From contig JAMCRR010000033.1 in assembly GCA_023381565.1 (NCBI GenBank), forward strand, positions 1 to 45,798: a DNA stretch of 45,798 nucleotides, given 5' to 3'. Every line of letters begins with the position of its first letter. Within the stretch, counting starts at the first letter, position 1. Under the pieces are notes generated by a model that saw only the letters and a list, made by a program, of their open reading frames with translations, had not been told where the DNA came from and did no database searches. Below are positions 1 to 8,350 of this stretch, piece after piece. The stretch is from Chloroflexota bacterium. Lineage in GTDB: Bacteria > Chloroflexota > Anaerolineae > Anaerolineales > Anaerolineaceae. The translations under genes were made by a program, and so were the position numbers.

Positions 1-1
1 C

Positions 2-628
2 AGCGTGGACCGCCAGCGGTTTTGCCCCTCCGATCCGGCCGAAATCGAACAGCTGAGAGCGGACCTGGAGCTGATCGGGAAGAAGGTCATCGTTTTTGTG
101 GGCAGCCTGAGCCTGCCCAGCCACCCGGTAGACGTGCTCCTGCGCGCCTTCCAGCAGGTCTGGGCGGCAATCCCCCAGGCCCGGCTGCTCCTGGTGGGCG
201 GCGGCGAAGACCTGCCTGCCCTGCAAGCCCTGGCGCAGGAGCTCGGAATGGGCGAGGCAGTGCAGTTCTGCGGTCGCCAACCAGGTAACCGGATACCGCT
301 GTATTACCGACTGGCAGAGGTTTCCGTCAAAGAATAAACCAACGACGATGCCGCTCGTGGGCGCTCCCCGCTGAAGCTCTTCGAGAGCTGGGCGGCAGGG
401 ACGCCTTTCGTTTCCGGAGACGTGGGCGACCGCCCAATCCTACTCGGCGAACCTCCCGCCGGCCTCCTGGTCCGCCCGGGAGATGCCGCCCGGATGGCGG
501 AAGCCATCGTGCGCGTCTTGAAAGACCCGGCGCTCGCCCAGGCGCTGCGGGAGCGCGGTTTGCAGCGCGTCGAAGCTTATTATTGGGACCAGATCGTGAA
601 AAATGCAGCCTCGATCTATGAGGATTGA
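2..628 (+). pseudogene. GT4-family glycosyltransferase, 5'-truncated by the window edge and interrupted by an in-frame stop
   Basis: The reading frame enters from the left edge and encodes the C-terminal half of a GT-B (GT4) glycosyltransferase: a beta-strand with VFVGSL, then LLVGGG and the usual donor-domain helices. At 335-337 the frame meets TAA, giving ...AEVSVKE*, yet the same frame continues without a shift into TNDDAARGRSPLKLFESW, the acidic donor-binding region typical of GT4 enzymes, and runs on to a normal end at 628. Family knowledge: the segment just after the stop carries the sugar-nucleotide-binding loop, so a product ending at 337 should be inactive. It overlaps or abuts the next gene and belongs to the same glycan operon. 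The interruption may be a true nonsense mutation or a base error; the sequence cannot decide between them. Confidence 0.8.
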
Positions 629-632
629 ACCC

Positions 633-1529
633 ATGGCTGCGCCCACCTTTTCAATCATCCTCCCTGTGCTCGAATCGCCAACCCTGGCAGATGCCCTGCG
701 GGCTATCCAATGCCAGACGGCTTTCGACCAGATCGTGGAGATACTGGTGGTTGGGCGCCAGGAGAAAGAGCCGCTGCCAGAGATGCCCAAGGTGCGTTAC
801 CTTCCGGTGACAGAACAGCCCAGCCCGGCGCATAACCGCAATGTGGGCGCTTCGCAAGCCCAAGGGGAATGGTTGTGCTTCACCGACTCGGATTGCACCC
901 CGCAGGCCGATTGGCTCGCTCAATTGGCCGGCGCAGTCTCCGGCGCAGAAGTCGCCCTGGCAGGGACCGTCGCCATCCCGCCTGAAACCGGCTATTGGGG
1001 CAGGTGCGACCACCTGTTCGGTTTCGCCGACCAGGCACAGGGGCGCCCACATGGAGAATGGATTAAATCGCCTGCCACGCTGAATTTCTGCATCCGGGCA
1101 GAGCAATTCGCCGCTTCGGGGGGCTTCGAGGAGAGTTTCCTTTCAGCCGCCGGAGAAGACCTGGAATTCGCCTGGAGGCTGCGCCGGTCCGGGGTGAAAA
1201 CCCGCCTCATTCCGCAGGCTGTCGTCGTTCACCGCCATGCCCGGGCAGATTTCCGTTCTGCCTGGAAGCACTGCTTTGGCTATGGCGCAGCCAGCGCCCA
1301 GTTCCGGGCCAAACGGGGCGGCAGCCGGCTATGGAGCCTGTTTAGCCCTGTTTTAGCCATCCCGTTGACCGGTGAGTTGGTCGGCGCGGGGCGCGTTCTG
1401 TTGCGCGGGCTGGCCCGGCCTTTCCGCTACCCCGACCTGCTGCGCTCTCCCTGGCTCTTGCCGGGGATTGGCTTATTGGATGCTGCCCATACCTGGGGTA
1501 TGCTGCGGGGGGTTCGCCATGCCGCCTGA
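633..1529 (+). CDS. GT2 family glycosyltransferase
   Basis: About 298 aa, GT-A fold. The N-terminus (TFSIILPVLE) is the first Rossmann strand; FTDSDCTPQADW holds the DxD-type metal/nucleotide-diphosphate motif; GGFEESF followed by GEDLEFAWRLRRSG is the acceptor-side ED motif common in GT2 enzymes. The C-terminal part has a hydrophobic segment and is less conserved. I chose the ATG at 633 over in-frame ATGs at 603 and 618 because an AGGA lies about 8 nt upstream and the family's first strand begins right after it. It starts 4 nt after the upstream glycosyltransferase frame ends and overlaps the next gene by 11 nt, so the genes are probably co-transcribed. Donor and acceptor cannot be told from sequence; a role in surface polysaccharide or glycolipid assembly is inferred from context. 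Confidence 0.9.
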   Translation: MAAPTFSIILPVLESPTLADALRAIQCQTAFDQIVEILVVGRQEKEPLPEMPKVRYLPVTEQPSPAHNRNVGASQAQGEWLCFTDSDCTPQADWLAQLAGAVSGAEVALAGTVAIPPETGYWGRCDHLFGFADQAQGRPHGEWIKSPATLNFCIRAEQFAASGGFEESFLSAAGEDLEFAWRLRRSGVKTRLIPQAVVVHRHARADFRSAWKHCFGYGAASAQFRAKRGGSRLWSLFSPVLAIPLTGELVGAGRVLLRGLARPFRYPDLLRSPWLLPGIGLLDAAHTWGMLRGVRHAA

Positions 1530-2409
1530 AATCAACCTGATCCTGCTCAACTGGAACGGCTGGAGAGACACGCTGGCCTGCCTGGAATCACTGCGCAGCA
1601 TGGATTACCCCGCAGAGTGCCTGCAGATCACCATCATCGATAACGGCTCTACCGACGAGTCGCTGGCTCATCTCGAGGCTCTCGCAGGAGTGTCTCTGCT
1701 CCGCTCGCCGGTGAATCTGGGGTACGCAGGCGGGAACAACCTGGGCATCCGTCAGGCGCTATCCAAAGGGAGAGAGTGGATCCTGCTGCTCAATAACGAC
1801 ACGATCGTGGGCTCATCCTTTATAATGGAAATGCTGCAGATTTTTGAGAAAGACCCTGACGCCGGGATCGTTTGCCCCAAGATCTATTATCATGACCGCC
1901 CGGATACCTTTTGGTATGCAGGAGGCAAATTCCGCAGCCCGCGACTGATCGGCGAGATGGTCGGCATGGGCGAGATCGATCGCGGGCAGTTCGACCAGGC
2001 CAGGCAGGTGGATTTTGCGGTGGGAGCGTGCATGCTTATCCACGCCCCTGTGTTCGCAAAGATTGGCCTCCTGGATGAGAATTTCGTCGCATACGAAGAA
2101 GATATCGACTTCTCTTACCGTGCCAGGCAAGCCGGCTTTTCCATCTGGTACCAACCTGCGGCGAAGATCTGGCATAAAGTCTCAGCGAGCACTCAGGCTG
2201 ACCCTCCGCAGCGCGTTTATCTCTCGGCGCAGAGCCGTGCGCTCTTCTTCCGCAAGCACATCCGCGGGGCCAGCGTTCTCCTGGTGGTCGGGCTGGAAGC
2301 GATGCGGCTGGTACGCGTGATGGCAAGATCGTTGTGGCAGGGCAAATTGGAATTGGGAAGGAGTTATGCGGCTGGTTTGTGGTCGGGATTGAAGAAAAAG
2401 TATGATTGA
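1519..2409 (+). CDS. GT2 family glycosyltransferase (rhamnosyltransferase-like)
   Basis: About 296 aa. The start at 1519 gives MPPEINLILLNWNGW, the canonical opening of the WcaE/RfbF-like GT2 subgroup; longer in-frame upstream extensions lie wholly inside the previous gene and do not resemble the family. Visible motifs: DNGSTDES (nucleotide binding), NLGYAGGNN, LLNNDT (DxD equivalent, here NND), and YEEDIDFSYRARQAGF near the acceptor site. A C-terminal amphipathic/hydrophobic stretch may give membrane association. It overlaps the preceding gene by 11 nt and the following methyltransferase by 8 nt, suggesting translational coupling. By family, it adds a deoxyhexose or similar sugar during cell-surface glycan synthesis; the exact donor is unknown. 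Confidence 0.9.
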   Translation: MPPEINLILLNWNGWRDTLACLESLRSMDYPAECLQITIIDNGSTDESLAHLEALAGVSLLRSPVNLGYAGGNNLGIRQALSKGREWILLLNNDTIVGSSFIMEMLQIFEKDPDAGIVCPKIYYHDRPDTFWYAGGKFRSPRLIGEMVGMGEIDRGQFDQARQVDFAVGACMLIHAPVFAKIGLLDENFVAYEEDIDFSYRARQAGFSIWYQPAAKIWHKVSASTQADPPQRVYLSAQSRALFFRKHIRGASVLLVVGLEAMRLVRVMARSLWQGKLELGRSYAAGLWSGLKKKYD

Positions 2410-3136
2410 AATTCGCCATACCAAAGACACCCGTCCTTCCTATGATCAGATGTACATGGGTGAGGAAATCCACCAGATGGATTCCTTTTTCATTTGGGTC
2501 TGCAAGCTGTTGGAGCTGAGGCCGGGGATAAGCCTTTTGGATATTTCCACCGGTAGGGGACAGATGGTGGAGTATGCGGGTAAGTGTGGGACCAATCCCT
2601 TTGGGATCGACTTCTCCATGGTCGCCTGCCGGCTGGCAGCCGAACGCTCTCCAGGGACAATTGCCGTCGCAGATGGGCAGCAGCTCCCTTTCCCTGACCA
2701 TTCGTTCGACGCAGTCACCAATCTTGGCAGCCTGGAGCACTTCGAGCATATGGATTTGGGGATCAGAGAAATGGTTCGCGTGCTAAAACCTGAGGGAACA
2801 GCCTTGTTGACTGTCCCAAATACGTTTGGCTTGCGCTGGAATATTGCCATCAATCAAAAGACTGGCGATGTGGATGACGATGGGCAGCCCCTTCAGCGTT
2901 ACGGTACCCGGCGCCAATGGGAGAGCCTGCTCACTGAGAATGGGTTGGCGATCCAGCGCGTGCTGGGATATGAGCACGAACGCGCTTTCCCGCGAACCCG
3001 CCGGGATTTCTTTTCGTATTTGCGACACCCTAAAAGATTATTCTCAAAAATGCTCGTCGTCCCACTCATCCCGGTCAACCTGGCCGGACAATTCGTTTTT
3101 ATCTGCAAACCGCGTGCGGGATCCGGCGCAACTTGA
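2402..3136 (+). CDS. class I SAM-dependent methyltransferase (Methyltransf_11 type)
   Basis: 244 aa. SAM-binding motif I appears as LLDISTGRGQ near residues 42-51, the acidic end of strand 2 as FGIDFS, and the late motifs as SFDAVTNLGSLEH and RVLKPEGTALLTVPN. The arrangement is that of small-molecule or sugar O/N-methyltransferases. It overlaps the upstream GT2 gene by 8 nt and closes this part of the glycan operon. Transfer of a methyl group to a sugar or glycolipid intermediate is an inference from context. The C-terminal 60 residues, with several aromatic and basic residues, are not diagnostic. Confidence 0.9.
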   Translation: MIEIRHTKDTRPSYDQMYMGEEIHQMDSFFIWVCKLLELRPGISLLDISTGRGQMVEYAGKCGTNPFGIDFSMVACRLAAERSPGTIAVADGQQLPFPDHSFDAVTNLGSLEHFEHMDLGIREMVRVLKPEGTALLTVPNTFGLRWNIAINQKTGDVDDDGQPLQRYGTRRQWESLLTENGLAIQRVLGYEHERAFPRTRRDFFSYLRHPKRLFSKMLVVPLIPVNLAGQFVFICKPRAGSGAT

Positions 3137-3151
3137 TAGGAGTATGATGCC

Positions 3152-3931
3152 ATGCAAAAAGTGAGCAGCAAGAGATGGATATTGACGATCCTCCTGGCGA
3201 TACTGGCAATTCTTGCGGTGCTCGCCTATTGGTGGGTAAACCGGCCGAAAAGCGACCCGGCCCAATCCGCATTAGCCACCGCAGACCAGGTCACTAAATT
3301 AGGGAATTACGAGCAGGCACTCGCCGACTATACCCGGGTGATCCAATCGGGCAAGGATTTGGCCAGGGCATATGAAGGGAGAGGAAACGTATATACCCTG
3401 ACGCGCCATTTCGATGAAGCGCTCCAAGATTACACAACCTCTTTATCCTACGAACGCTCTGCGCAAGTCCTTACCGAACGCTGCAACGTCTACCGCGTGC
3501 TTTCCGACAACAAGCGCGCCATGGAAGATTGCACTGCCGCTGTTCAATTGGATCCAAACAATGTGGATACGCACATTTCTCTAGCCGCGCTCTATCTGCA
3601 AGAAAAAGACCTGAGCAGCGCCCGCAGCGAAGTCGATAAGGCGATGAAAATTGACCCGAAATCGGATAAAGCCTATTATATGCTCTCACAAATAGAGACC
3701 CAGGCCGGAGAGCTGGATAAAGCTATTGCCGCACTTACGCAGTGCATCACTCTTGACCCGACCAACCCCACATATTATTGGGATCGCGGTTTCATTTACC
3801 TGGGCACCGGAAAGCCCGATTTGGCAAGGACAGATATGGAAGCTGTGCTGAAATACGGCAATCCCGAAAAAGATGGTAACCTGTTGCTCCAGGCAGGCAG
3901 TACCCTGCATGCCATGGGGGTAAATCCTTAA
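3152..3931 (+). CDS. membrane-anchored TPR-repeat protein
   Basis: 259 aa. A single hydrophobic segment (residues about 9-31, ILTILLAILAILAVLAYWW) follows a short basic N-terminus and should anchor the protein with the rest outside the membrane. From about residue 45 onward there are five to six degenerate tetratricopeptide repeats, recognisable by the A-x-x-x-Y/L-x-P spacing: QALADYTRVIQ, EALQDYTTSL, RAMEDCTAAVQLDPNN, SARSEVDKAMKIDPKSDKAYY, KAIAALTQCITLDPTN, LARTDMEAVL. TPR arrays are protein-protein scaffolds, so the partner is unknown. The gene begins 15 nt after the methyltransferase and may ride on the same transcript; two small hairpins follow it. Confidence 0.85.
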   Translation: MQKVSSKRWILTILLAILAILAVLAYWWVNRPKSDPAQSALATADQVTKLGNYEQALADYTRVIQSGKDLARAYEGRGNVYTLTRHFDEALQDYTTSLSYERSAQVLTERCNVYRVLSDNKRAMEDCTAAVQLDPNNVDTHISLAALYLQEKDLSSARSEVDKAMKIDPKSDKAYYMLSQIETQAGELDKAIAALTQCITLDPTNPTYYWDRGFIYLGTGKPDLARTDMEAVLKYGNPEKDGNLLLQAGSTLHAMGVNP

Positions 3932-4000
3932 CCGCGCGGAAAGGCTGAGGATGGTGATTAATCCACAACTATCTAATACTAAAGGATTACTCGAGAACCA

Positions 4001-4042
4001 ATGAGGGGCTATCCTATCCCTCATGTTACCCCAAATGGGTAA
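4001..4042 (+). terminator. two adjacent small hairpins after the TPR gene
   Basis: ATGAGGG (4001-4007) pairs perfectly with CCCTCAT (4018-4024), and TTACCC (4026-4031) with GGGTAA (4037-4042). No T-tract follows, so intrinsic termination is uncertain; they could equally shape the 3' end of the upstream message or lie just upstream of the next promoter. Confidence 0.4.
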
Positions 4043-4070
4043 TAGACTCAGAGACCGCAATCCCTATAAT
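4043..4070 (+). promoter_or_regulatory. sigma70-like promoter of the secreted four-module protein gene
   Basis: A -35-like TAGACT (4043-4048; four of six consensus bases) and a perfect -10 TATAAT (4065-4070) are separated by 16 nt. The start codon is 37 nt downstream with a strong AGGAGGT ribosome-binding site. Confidence 0.65.
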
Positions 4071-4107
4071 TGAAGGTAAGAATTAACCAACCCTCAGGAG
4101 GTAAAGA

Positions 4108-5619
4108 ATGTCGCGAAGAAGGCTCTATTTCCTTTTCTCATTTTTAGCCCTTGTAGTATTAGTCGCCACCCCAGCCTCGGCTGGAATGAGCGGCCCGGCT
4201 GTATCCGGTGTACAGGTCCAGAACCTGGACATCGCCAGTGGAACCACCGTGGATATCTCCTTGTATCCGCAAGGTGGGGGAGCTTCTGTTCCCTTAGCCA
4301 CCGGCGTATCTATCGGAGCTAAAGCCGCCACGAACTTCTACCTGCCGAACTATTCTTCGGTAACCAGCGGCACCTATGCTATGGTGGTTTCGTCGACCTC
4401 CGCTCCAGTAGCTGCCATCGCCCGCACCGATTGGTCCTCCACCGGCGCGGCGGCCATCTACAACTCCGTACCCCCGGCCACCGACGTCACGATCCCGCTG
4501 ATTCTCTGGCAGTTCGCCAGCCAGACCAGCCAGTTCACCATCCAGAACACGGATACGTCGACGGATGCCACCGATGTCAGCATCGCCCTGACGGCACGCG
4601 GGCAGTCAACTCCGCTGAAGACCCTCACAGCCCAAACCATCGCTAAAGGCACCTCCAAGAGCTGGAGCCTGAACGACGCTGTTTGGGGTGCTCTGCCCAA
4701 CACCGGCGTCGATATGGGCGCAACCGGTTTTGTCGGCTCAATTCGCATCACCTCCAGCCACCAGCTCGAAGTCATGTCCTTCATCGACCTGGCCGGCGCA
4801 CCCGCGGTGACAGGCTTTAGCGGCGTTCCGACCGCATCAGCCACCGATACCCTCTTCTGCCCGCTCATCCGCGCCAATTACTACGGCGATACGGGCATCT
4901 CCCTGGTCAACACTGGCGGAACCTCAGCCGCGGCAGTCATCACCTTCTACCCGGATGCAGGCAGCCCCCATAAGGGAACCACCTGGACCCAGAATATTAC
5001 TGTTCCGGCCAACTCTGCAGTAATCGCTTCCCAAGTTCCTGGCGGCAACTCCCGCACTGCAGGCCTCCCTGGCGGCACACAAACCGTTGCCAACCCGACC
5101 CCCACCAATGACGGCTTCTATGGTGTAGCCAAGATTTCCGCCCCGGCTGGATCAACCCTCCTGGCAGTCGTCAACGATGCCAAATTTGGCACCGGTTGGG
5201 CAGTCAAATCCCAAAGCACCTACAATTGCGCCACCGTGGCTGACGCGGGCAACACCTTTGCTTTGCCCCTGGTCCGCAAATACCATCTGGCCACCACCAA
5301 GCTCACCACCGGTATCCAGATCCAGAATACCGGCGGAACCCAGGTTACCGTCCACCTCGACCTGACCAACTGGGATGGCACTTCTCAATCCTCCAGTGAT
5401 CCGGCTGATGTAGTCATCCCTGCCTATGGCTCTGGTAACTACTTCAACGGTAATCTCACCGGGCTACCCACGGTACCCCCTTCAGCAGGCGGCTCTGGCT
5501 GGTACGGCTCAGCCATCCTTACTGCAACGGGTGGGAACGTGGTCGTAGTTGTGAACGATGAGGGTTTTGGCAGTGTGGCTGTCGATACAGCAAACTACAA
5601 TGGCTTGAAGATCCAATAA
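4108..5619 (+). CDS. secreted protein with four tandem beta-rich modules, function unknown
   Basis: 503 aa with a clear Sec signal peptide: basic MSRRR, a hydrophobic core, and an ASA|GM cleavage site near residue 26. The mature part is rich in Ser, Thr, Gly, Ala and Val and consists of about four related units that each open with an I-Q-N-T/L-like strand (VQVQNLDIASG, FTIQNTDTSTD, ISLVNTGGTSA, IQIQNTGGTQV), continue with an A-x-V-x-x-x-x-D/N strand, and end with a YN...PLIRANYY or PLVRKYH-like turn. I do not recognise a named Pfam family. No lipobox, sortase motif or C-terminal TM is visible, so it is likely released or loosely surface-bound. Own promoter and strong terminator make it a single-gene unit. 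An adhesin or S-layer-associated role is possible but unproven. Confidence 0.8.
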   Translation: MSRRRLYFLFSFLALVVLVATPASAGMSGPAVSGVQVQNLDIASGTTVDISLYPQGGGASVPLATGVSIGAKAATNFYLPNYSSVTSGTYAMVVSSTSAPVAAIARTDWSSTGAAAIYNSVPPATDVTIPLILWQFASQTSQFTIQNTDTSTDATDVSIALTARGQSTPLKTLTAQTIAKGTSKSWSLNDAVWGALPNTGVDMGATGFVGSIRITSSHQLEVMSFIDLAGAPAVTGFSGVPTASATDTLFCPLIRANYYGDTGISLVNTGGTSAAAVITFYPDAGSPHKGTTWTQNITVPANSAVIASQVPGGNSRTAGLPGGTQTVANPTPTNDGFYGVAKISAPAGSTLLAVVNDAKFGTGWAVKSQSTYNCATVADAGNTFALPLVRKYHLATTKLTTGIQIQNTGGTQVTVHLDLTNWDGTSQSSSDPADVVIPAYGSGNYFNGNLTGLPTVPPSAGGSGWYGSAILTATGGNVVVVVNDEGFGSVAVDTANYNGLKIQ

Positions 5620-5656
5620 TCAAGCCCATCTTTTCTCTCTAATCCACTTACTATCT

Positions 5657-5690
5657 GGCTCGTCTCAGGTTTCTGGGACGAGCCTTTTTT
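5657..5690 (+). terminator. strong Rho-independent terminator
   Basis: A 12-bp stem with a single G-T wobble, GGCTCGTCTCAG (5657-5668) and CTGGGACGAGCC (5673-5684), loop GTTT, is followed directly by six T residues. It ends the transcript of the secreted protein gene. Confidence 0.92.
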
Positions 5691-5852
5691 ATTTTCTATA
5701 CCTATCACGTTAGTGCCGGAATTTCATGATTTTGATTGGTAAAGAGTTGCTTTGCGCTTTTTGCGATGACCCTTTTAACAGCTCGCTCATTAATAATTTC
5801 TTTGCGCCTCTTGCACTCTTTGCGGCTTTACGATAAATCTTTTACAGTACTT
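5691..5852. repeat. intergenic stretch with degenerate CTTTGCG repeats
   Basis: Between the terminator and the end of the convergent Kelch gene, the motif TTTGCG recurs in altered copies (around 5750-5765 and 5800-5825: CTTTGCGC, TTTTTGCGA, CTTTGCGCC, CTTTGCGGC). No reading frame with a plausible start and ribosome-binding site was seen. This type of CTTTGCG-rich text is familiar as a dispersed decayed repeat in several bacterial phyla; the assignment here is tentative. Confidence 0.35.
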
Positions 5853-7163
5853 TCACGGATGGACATACGGCAGGCCAATCCTGAAGACAGCCTGATAGAC
5901 TTCCATTCGCGAGCTGTATTCCCCCTGGGCAACTCCACCCAGCGCATACAAATAATCCTGATAAGGGACCAGTGCCGGATATTCTCCCACCGGCTCGGTC
6001 GGATCGTCAAACTCGATCCAGGTGTTGTTTTGTGGAGAATATTGAAGCGGAGGCAGCGTACGCCCGGAGGCGGTTGTTCCGCCCACAATATAAACTGTGT
6101 CAGCCAGGCTGGTCATCCCCATCTTGTAGCGACCCTCAGGCAGCGAGGCCTTGCGTTCCCAGGGTTTCCCCCCTCCTCCATCTTTTTCGGGTGAATACAC
6201 CTCGTTCACCGCCAGGGTTTTCTTGCCATCATAACCGCCGATCACGTAAATTCTGCCTCCGGCAACGGCCGCGCCGGCGTGCGCCCGGGCTGTGGGCATG
6301 GATGTTTTTTGAGACCAGGCATCCCGGTCGGGGTCATACTCGTACACGGTTGCCAGCGCTTTCTGGCCATCCCAGCCTCCAAATAGATAAAGCTTTCCTT
6401 CCATGACCGCCAGAGCATACCCGCTGACTGCGGCTGGCAGGTTTGCGCCGGGTTTCCACAGGTTTTGCTCCGGATCGTAGATTTCCATGATCGAGGTCGG
6501 TTGTCCCGATGCCAGGCGCCCCCCGGGGACGTAGACCAGGCCCCCGATCATGGCTGCCTGCGCCTCAGACACCGGTGTGGGTTTGGATTTGAGCGTTTGC
6601 CAGGTATTGCTTCCCGTCTGGTAGCGGTCGACCTCCCCGCTAACCCCCTCGGATGATTCTCCGCCGATAGCGTAGATCTGGTCTTCAAAAACCGCCGCCG
6701 CCAGCCCGCTGCGCGCCAATGGTAGCGGGGCCTTACTCTGCCAGCGCACCAGGGTAGGCTGCTGGGAAGGGGCGGCGGTGGCCGCCGGCGCATAAACTCG
6801 CCAGACCATCCAGATCACGCCTGCCAGGATGATAACTGCCAGACTCAACCAGACTGCCGGTCTCTGGCGCAGGAGTGGATGGCCCCTGTCCAAAGGGAAG
6901 GATTCAGACGGGAGCACCGCCTCCGAAGTCCCAACCCCGGAGGGAACTGAATTGGGCGCAGGCACCAATCCCTCCCGGATGGCAAACAGGGTCGCCTCGG
7001 TTCGCGAAAAGACGCCGATCTTGCTGAAGATGTTGCGAAGGTGGACCTTCACGGTATTTGCGCTGATCGACAGCTGTTGGGCAATCTGTTTATTGCTCGC
7101 TCCGGTTGCCACCAGCCGCAAGATTTCACGCTCGCGTTCGCTCAGGTCATTATCATTGGGCAT
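5853..7163 (-). CDS. LuxR-type HTH / transmembrane / Kelch-repeat protein
   Basis: 436 aa. Residues about 6-63 form a GerE/LuxR DNA-binding domain (LSEREREILRLVATGASNKQIAQQL...NTVKVHLRNIFSKI). A proline-rich linker leads to one hydrophobic segment (about 103-124), after which six Kelch blades follow, each with a hydrophobic-GG strand: IYAIGG, VYVPGG, LYLFGG, IYVIGG, VYIVGG, LYALGG. The topology puts the HTH in the cytoplasm and the beta-propeller outside. Family knowledge: Kelch propellers bind proteins or glycans. Inference: an extracytoplasmic signal could be passed to a membrane-tethered transcription factor without a kinase. It lies alone on the minus strand. A TGATATAAT extended -10 sits only 11 nt before the ATG, suggesting a nearly leaderless message. 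Confidence 0.9.
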   Translation of the reverse strand: MPNDNDLSEREREILRLVATGASNKQIAQQLSISANTVKVHLRNIFSKIGVFSRTEATLFAIREGLVPAPNSVPSGVGTSEAVLPSESFPLDRGHPLLRQRPAVWLSLAVIILAGVIWMVWRVYAPAATAAPSQQPTLVRWQSKAPLPLARSGLAAAVFEDQIYAIGGESSEGVSGEVDRYQTGSNTWQTLKSKPTPVSEAQAAMIGGLVYVPGGRLASGQPTSIMEIYDPEQNLWKPGANLPAAVSGYALAVMEGKLYLFGGWDGQKALATVYEYDPDRDAWSQKTSMPTARAHAGAAVAGGRIYVIGGYDGKKTLAVNEVYSPEKDGGGGKPWERKASLPEGRYKMGMTSLADTVYIVGGTTASGRTLPPLQYSPQNNTWIEFDDPTEPVGEYPALVPYQDYLYALGGVAQGEYSSRMEVYQAVFRIGLPYVHP

Positions 7164-7174
7164 AGATAAATTTG

Positions 7175-7183
7175 ATTATATCA
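7175..7183 (-). promoter_or_regulatory. extended -10 promoter, nearly leaderless, for the Kelch regulator
   Basis: On the minus strand TGATATAAT (TGn plus perfect TATAAT, box at 7175-7180) precedes the ATG at 7163 by 11 nt. No good -35 is present, which fits an extended -10 promoter; transcription would begin about 5 nt before the start codon. Confidence 0.6.
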
Positions 7184-7230
7184 TTTGGGTCGGAGGGAGG
7201 TAGAAAGATAAGCAGGTCTAAGTGTTGGGA

Positions 7231-7236
7231 TATAAT
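7231..7236 (+). promoter_or_regulatory. -10 box upstream of the flippase-like gene
   Basis: A perfect TATAAT at 7231-7236 lies 69 nt before the ATG at 7306, facing the divergent Kelch-gene promoter. No convincing -35 was found at 16-18 nt. Confidence 0.45.
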
Positions 7237-7305
7237 ACCTAACCAATCCATCCACACGAAATGGAATAGTGGAAAAACCGAAGAATAAACATCCAAATCA
7301 ATCCA

Positions 7306-8313
7306 ATGATCCAACCATTGTGGAATTTCATCCGTGCACGCTCGATCCAGGGAAGTAGCTGGAAGTGGCTTATTGGTCTCTTGATCGCAGTATTGGTATT
7401 CTCTTATCTCGGATACCGGGCATTCAAGGGTATCCAGCAGCTAACTCAAACCAGCCTGCATTTTCAGCCTGGCTTCTTGGCGCTTTCGCTGGCCTGTCAT
7501 TGGATTGGCACCGGAGTGGCCGTGGTGGTCTGGGGAGATATCTTGCGCCGTTTGGGGGTGTTATCAAATACCATATTTGATTTTGAAGCTTTTTGCGCTT
7601 CAGCCATTGCGCGTAAAATCCCAGGCACGGTATGGTATGCAGTCGGTCGAATCGCCATCTACAACCTGATCGACGCCTCGAAAGCGCTTGTGATTATTGC
7701 CTTGGTGATCGAAGCTCTCATGCTATCTCTCGCCGGATTAGTTGACTTGAGTATCAGCGTTATCTATGTCAATATATTGCCAGCCTGGATCGACCGCCGG
7801 ATTCTTTTCTATGTTGTCTTACCGGTATTAGTGATTCTTGCCGTCGTAGCTGCCCCGGCTGCCATTCGTTATGCGATCCAGCGGGCCCAACGCCGTCAAA
7901 AGAATGGGGTTAAATTGACAGTTCCCAAAATCACCTATCGAGATTCTCTGCGGTGGTTAGCGGGCGAGGCGATTGTCCTGGTATTGGCGACCTCAGTTTA
8001 TTATTTTTTATATAAATCCATCGATACCGCGCATACGCATGTGCCTTTTACAGCTATGTTAGGTGCTTTCAGCCTGTCAACCGTTGTTGGCCCATTGGCT
8101 GTCTGGCTACCGGGAGATATCGGCTTGCGTGATGGATTTCTTTATCTTGCGCTGACCCCATTCGTGGATAGCTCCTTTGCCGGCCTGATCACCATCGCCG
8201 GACGGATCTGGATATCAATCTCGGAAGTATTCCTGGGGTTAGTCTCTGCTGCATTATTGAGCCGCAGGTACAGCCTGAAACTGAAGAACAAACCGGATCG
8301 CAACCAGATATGA
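7306..8313 (+). CDS. flippase-like integral membrane protein (LPG synthase TM / UPF0104 family)
   Basis: 335 aa with about eight hydrophobic segments, beginning with WLIGLLIAVLVFSYLGY after a short amphipathic N-terminus. The organisation and the central ARKIPGTVWYAVGRI and late VVGPLAVWLPGDIGLRDG motifs match the lysylphosphatidylglycerol-synthase transmembrane domain (AglD/MprF-TM/YbhN group). Members without the soluble aminoacyl-transfer domain, as here, occur with glycan and lipid genes and are thought to move or handle lipid-linked substrates; the exact substrate is unknown. It stands alone, convergent with a methyltransferase 37 nt away. A second family member is at 13409-14422. Confidence 0.85.
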   Translation: MIQPLWNFIRARSIQGSSWKWLIGLLIAVLVFSYLGYRAFKGIQQLTQTSLHFQPGFLALSLACHWIGTGVAVVVWGDILRRLGVLSNTIFDFEAFCASAIARKIPGTVWYAVGRIAIYNLIDASKALVIIALVIEALMLSLAGLVDLSISVIYVNILPAWIDRRILFYVVLPVLVILAVVAAPAAIRYAIQRAQRRQKNGVKLTVPKITYRDSLRWLAGEAIVLVLATSVYYFLYKSIDTAHTHVPFTAMLGAFSLSTVVGPLAVWLPGDIGLRDGFLYLALTPFVDSSFAGLITIAGRIWISISEVFLGLVSAALLSRRYSLKLKNKPDRNQI

Positions 8314-8350
8314 CCCATACTGAAGAATGGTGTTCTTGTATTCAACTTTT

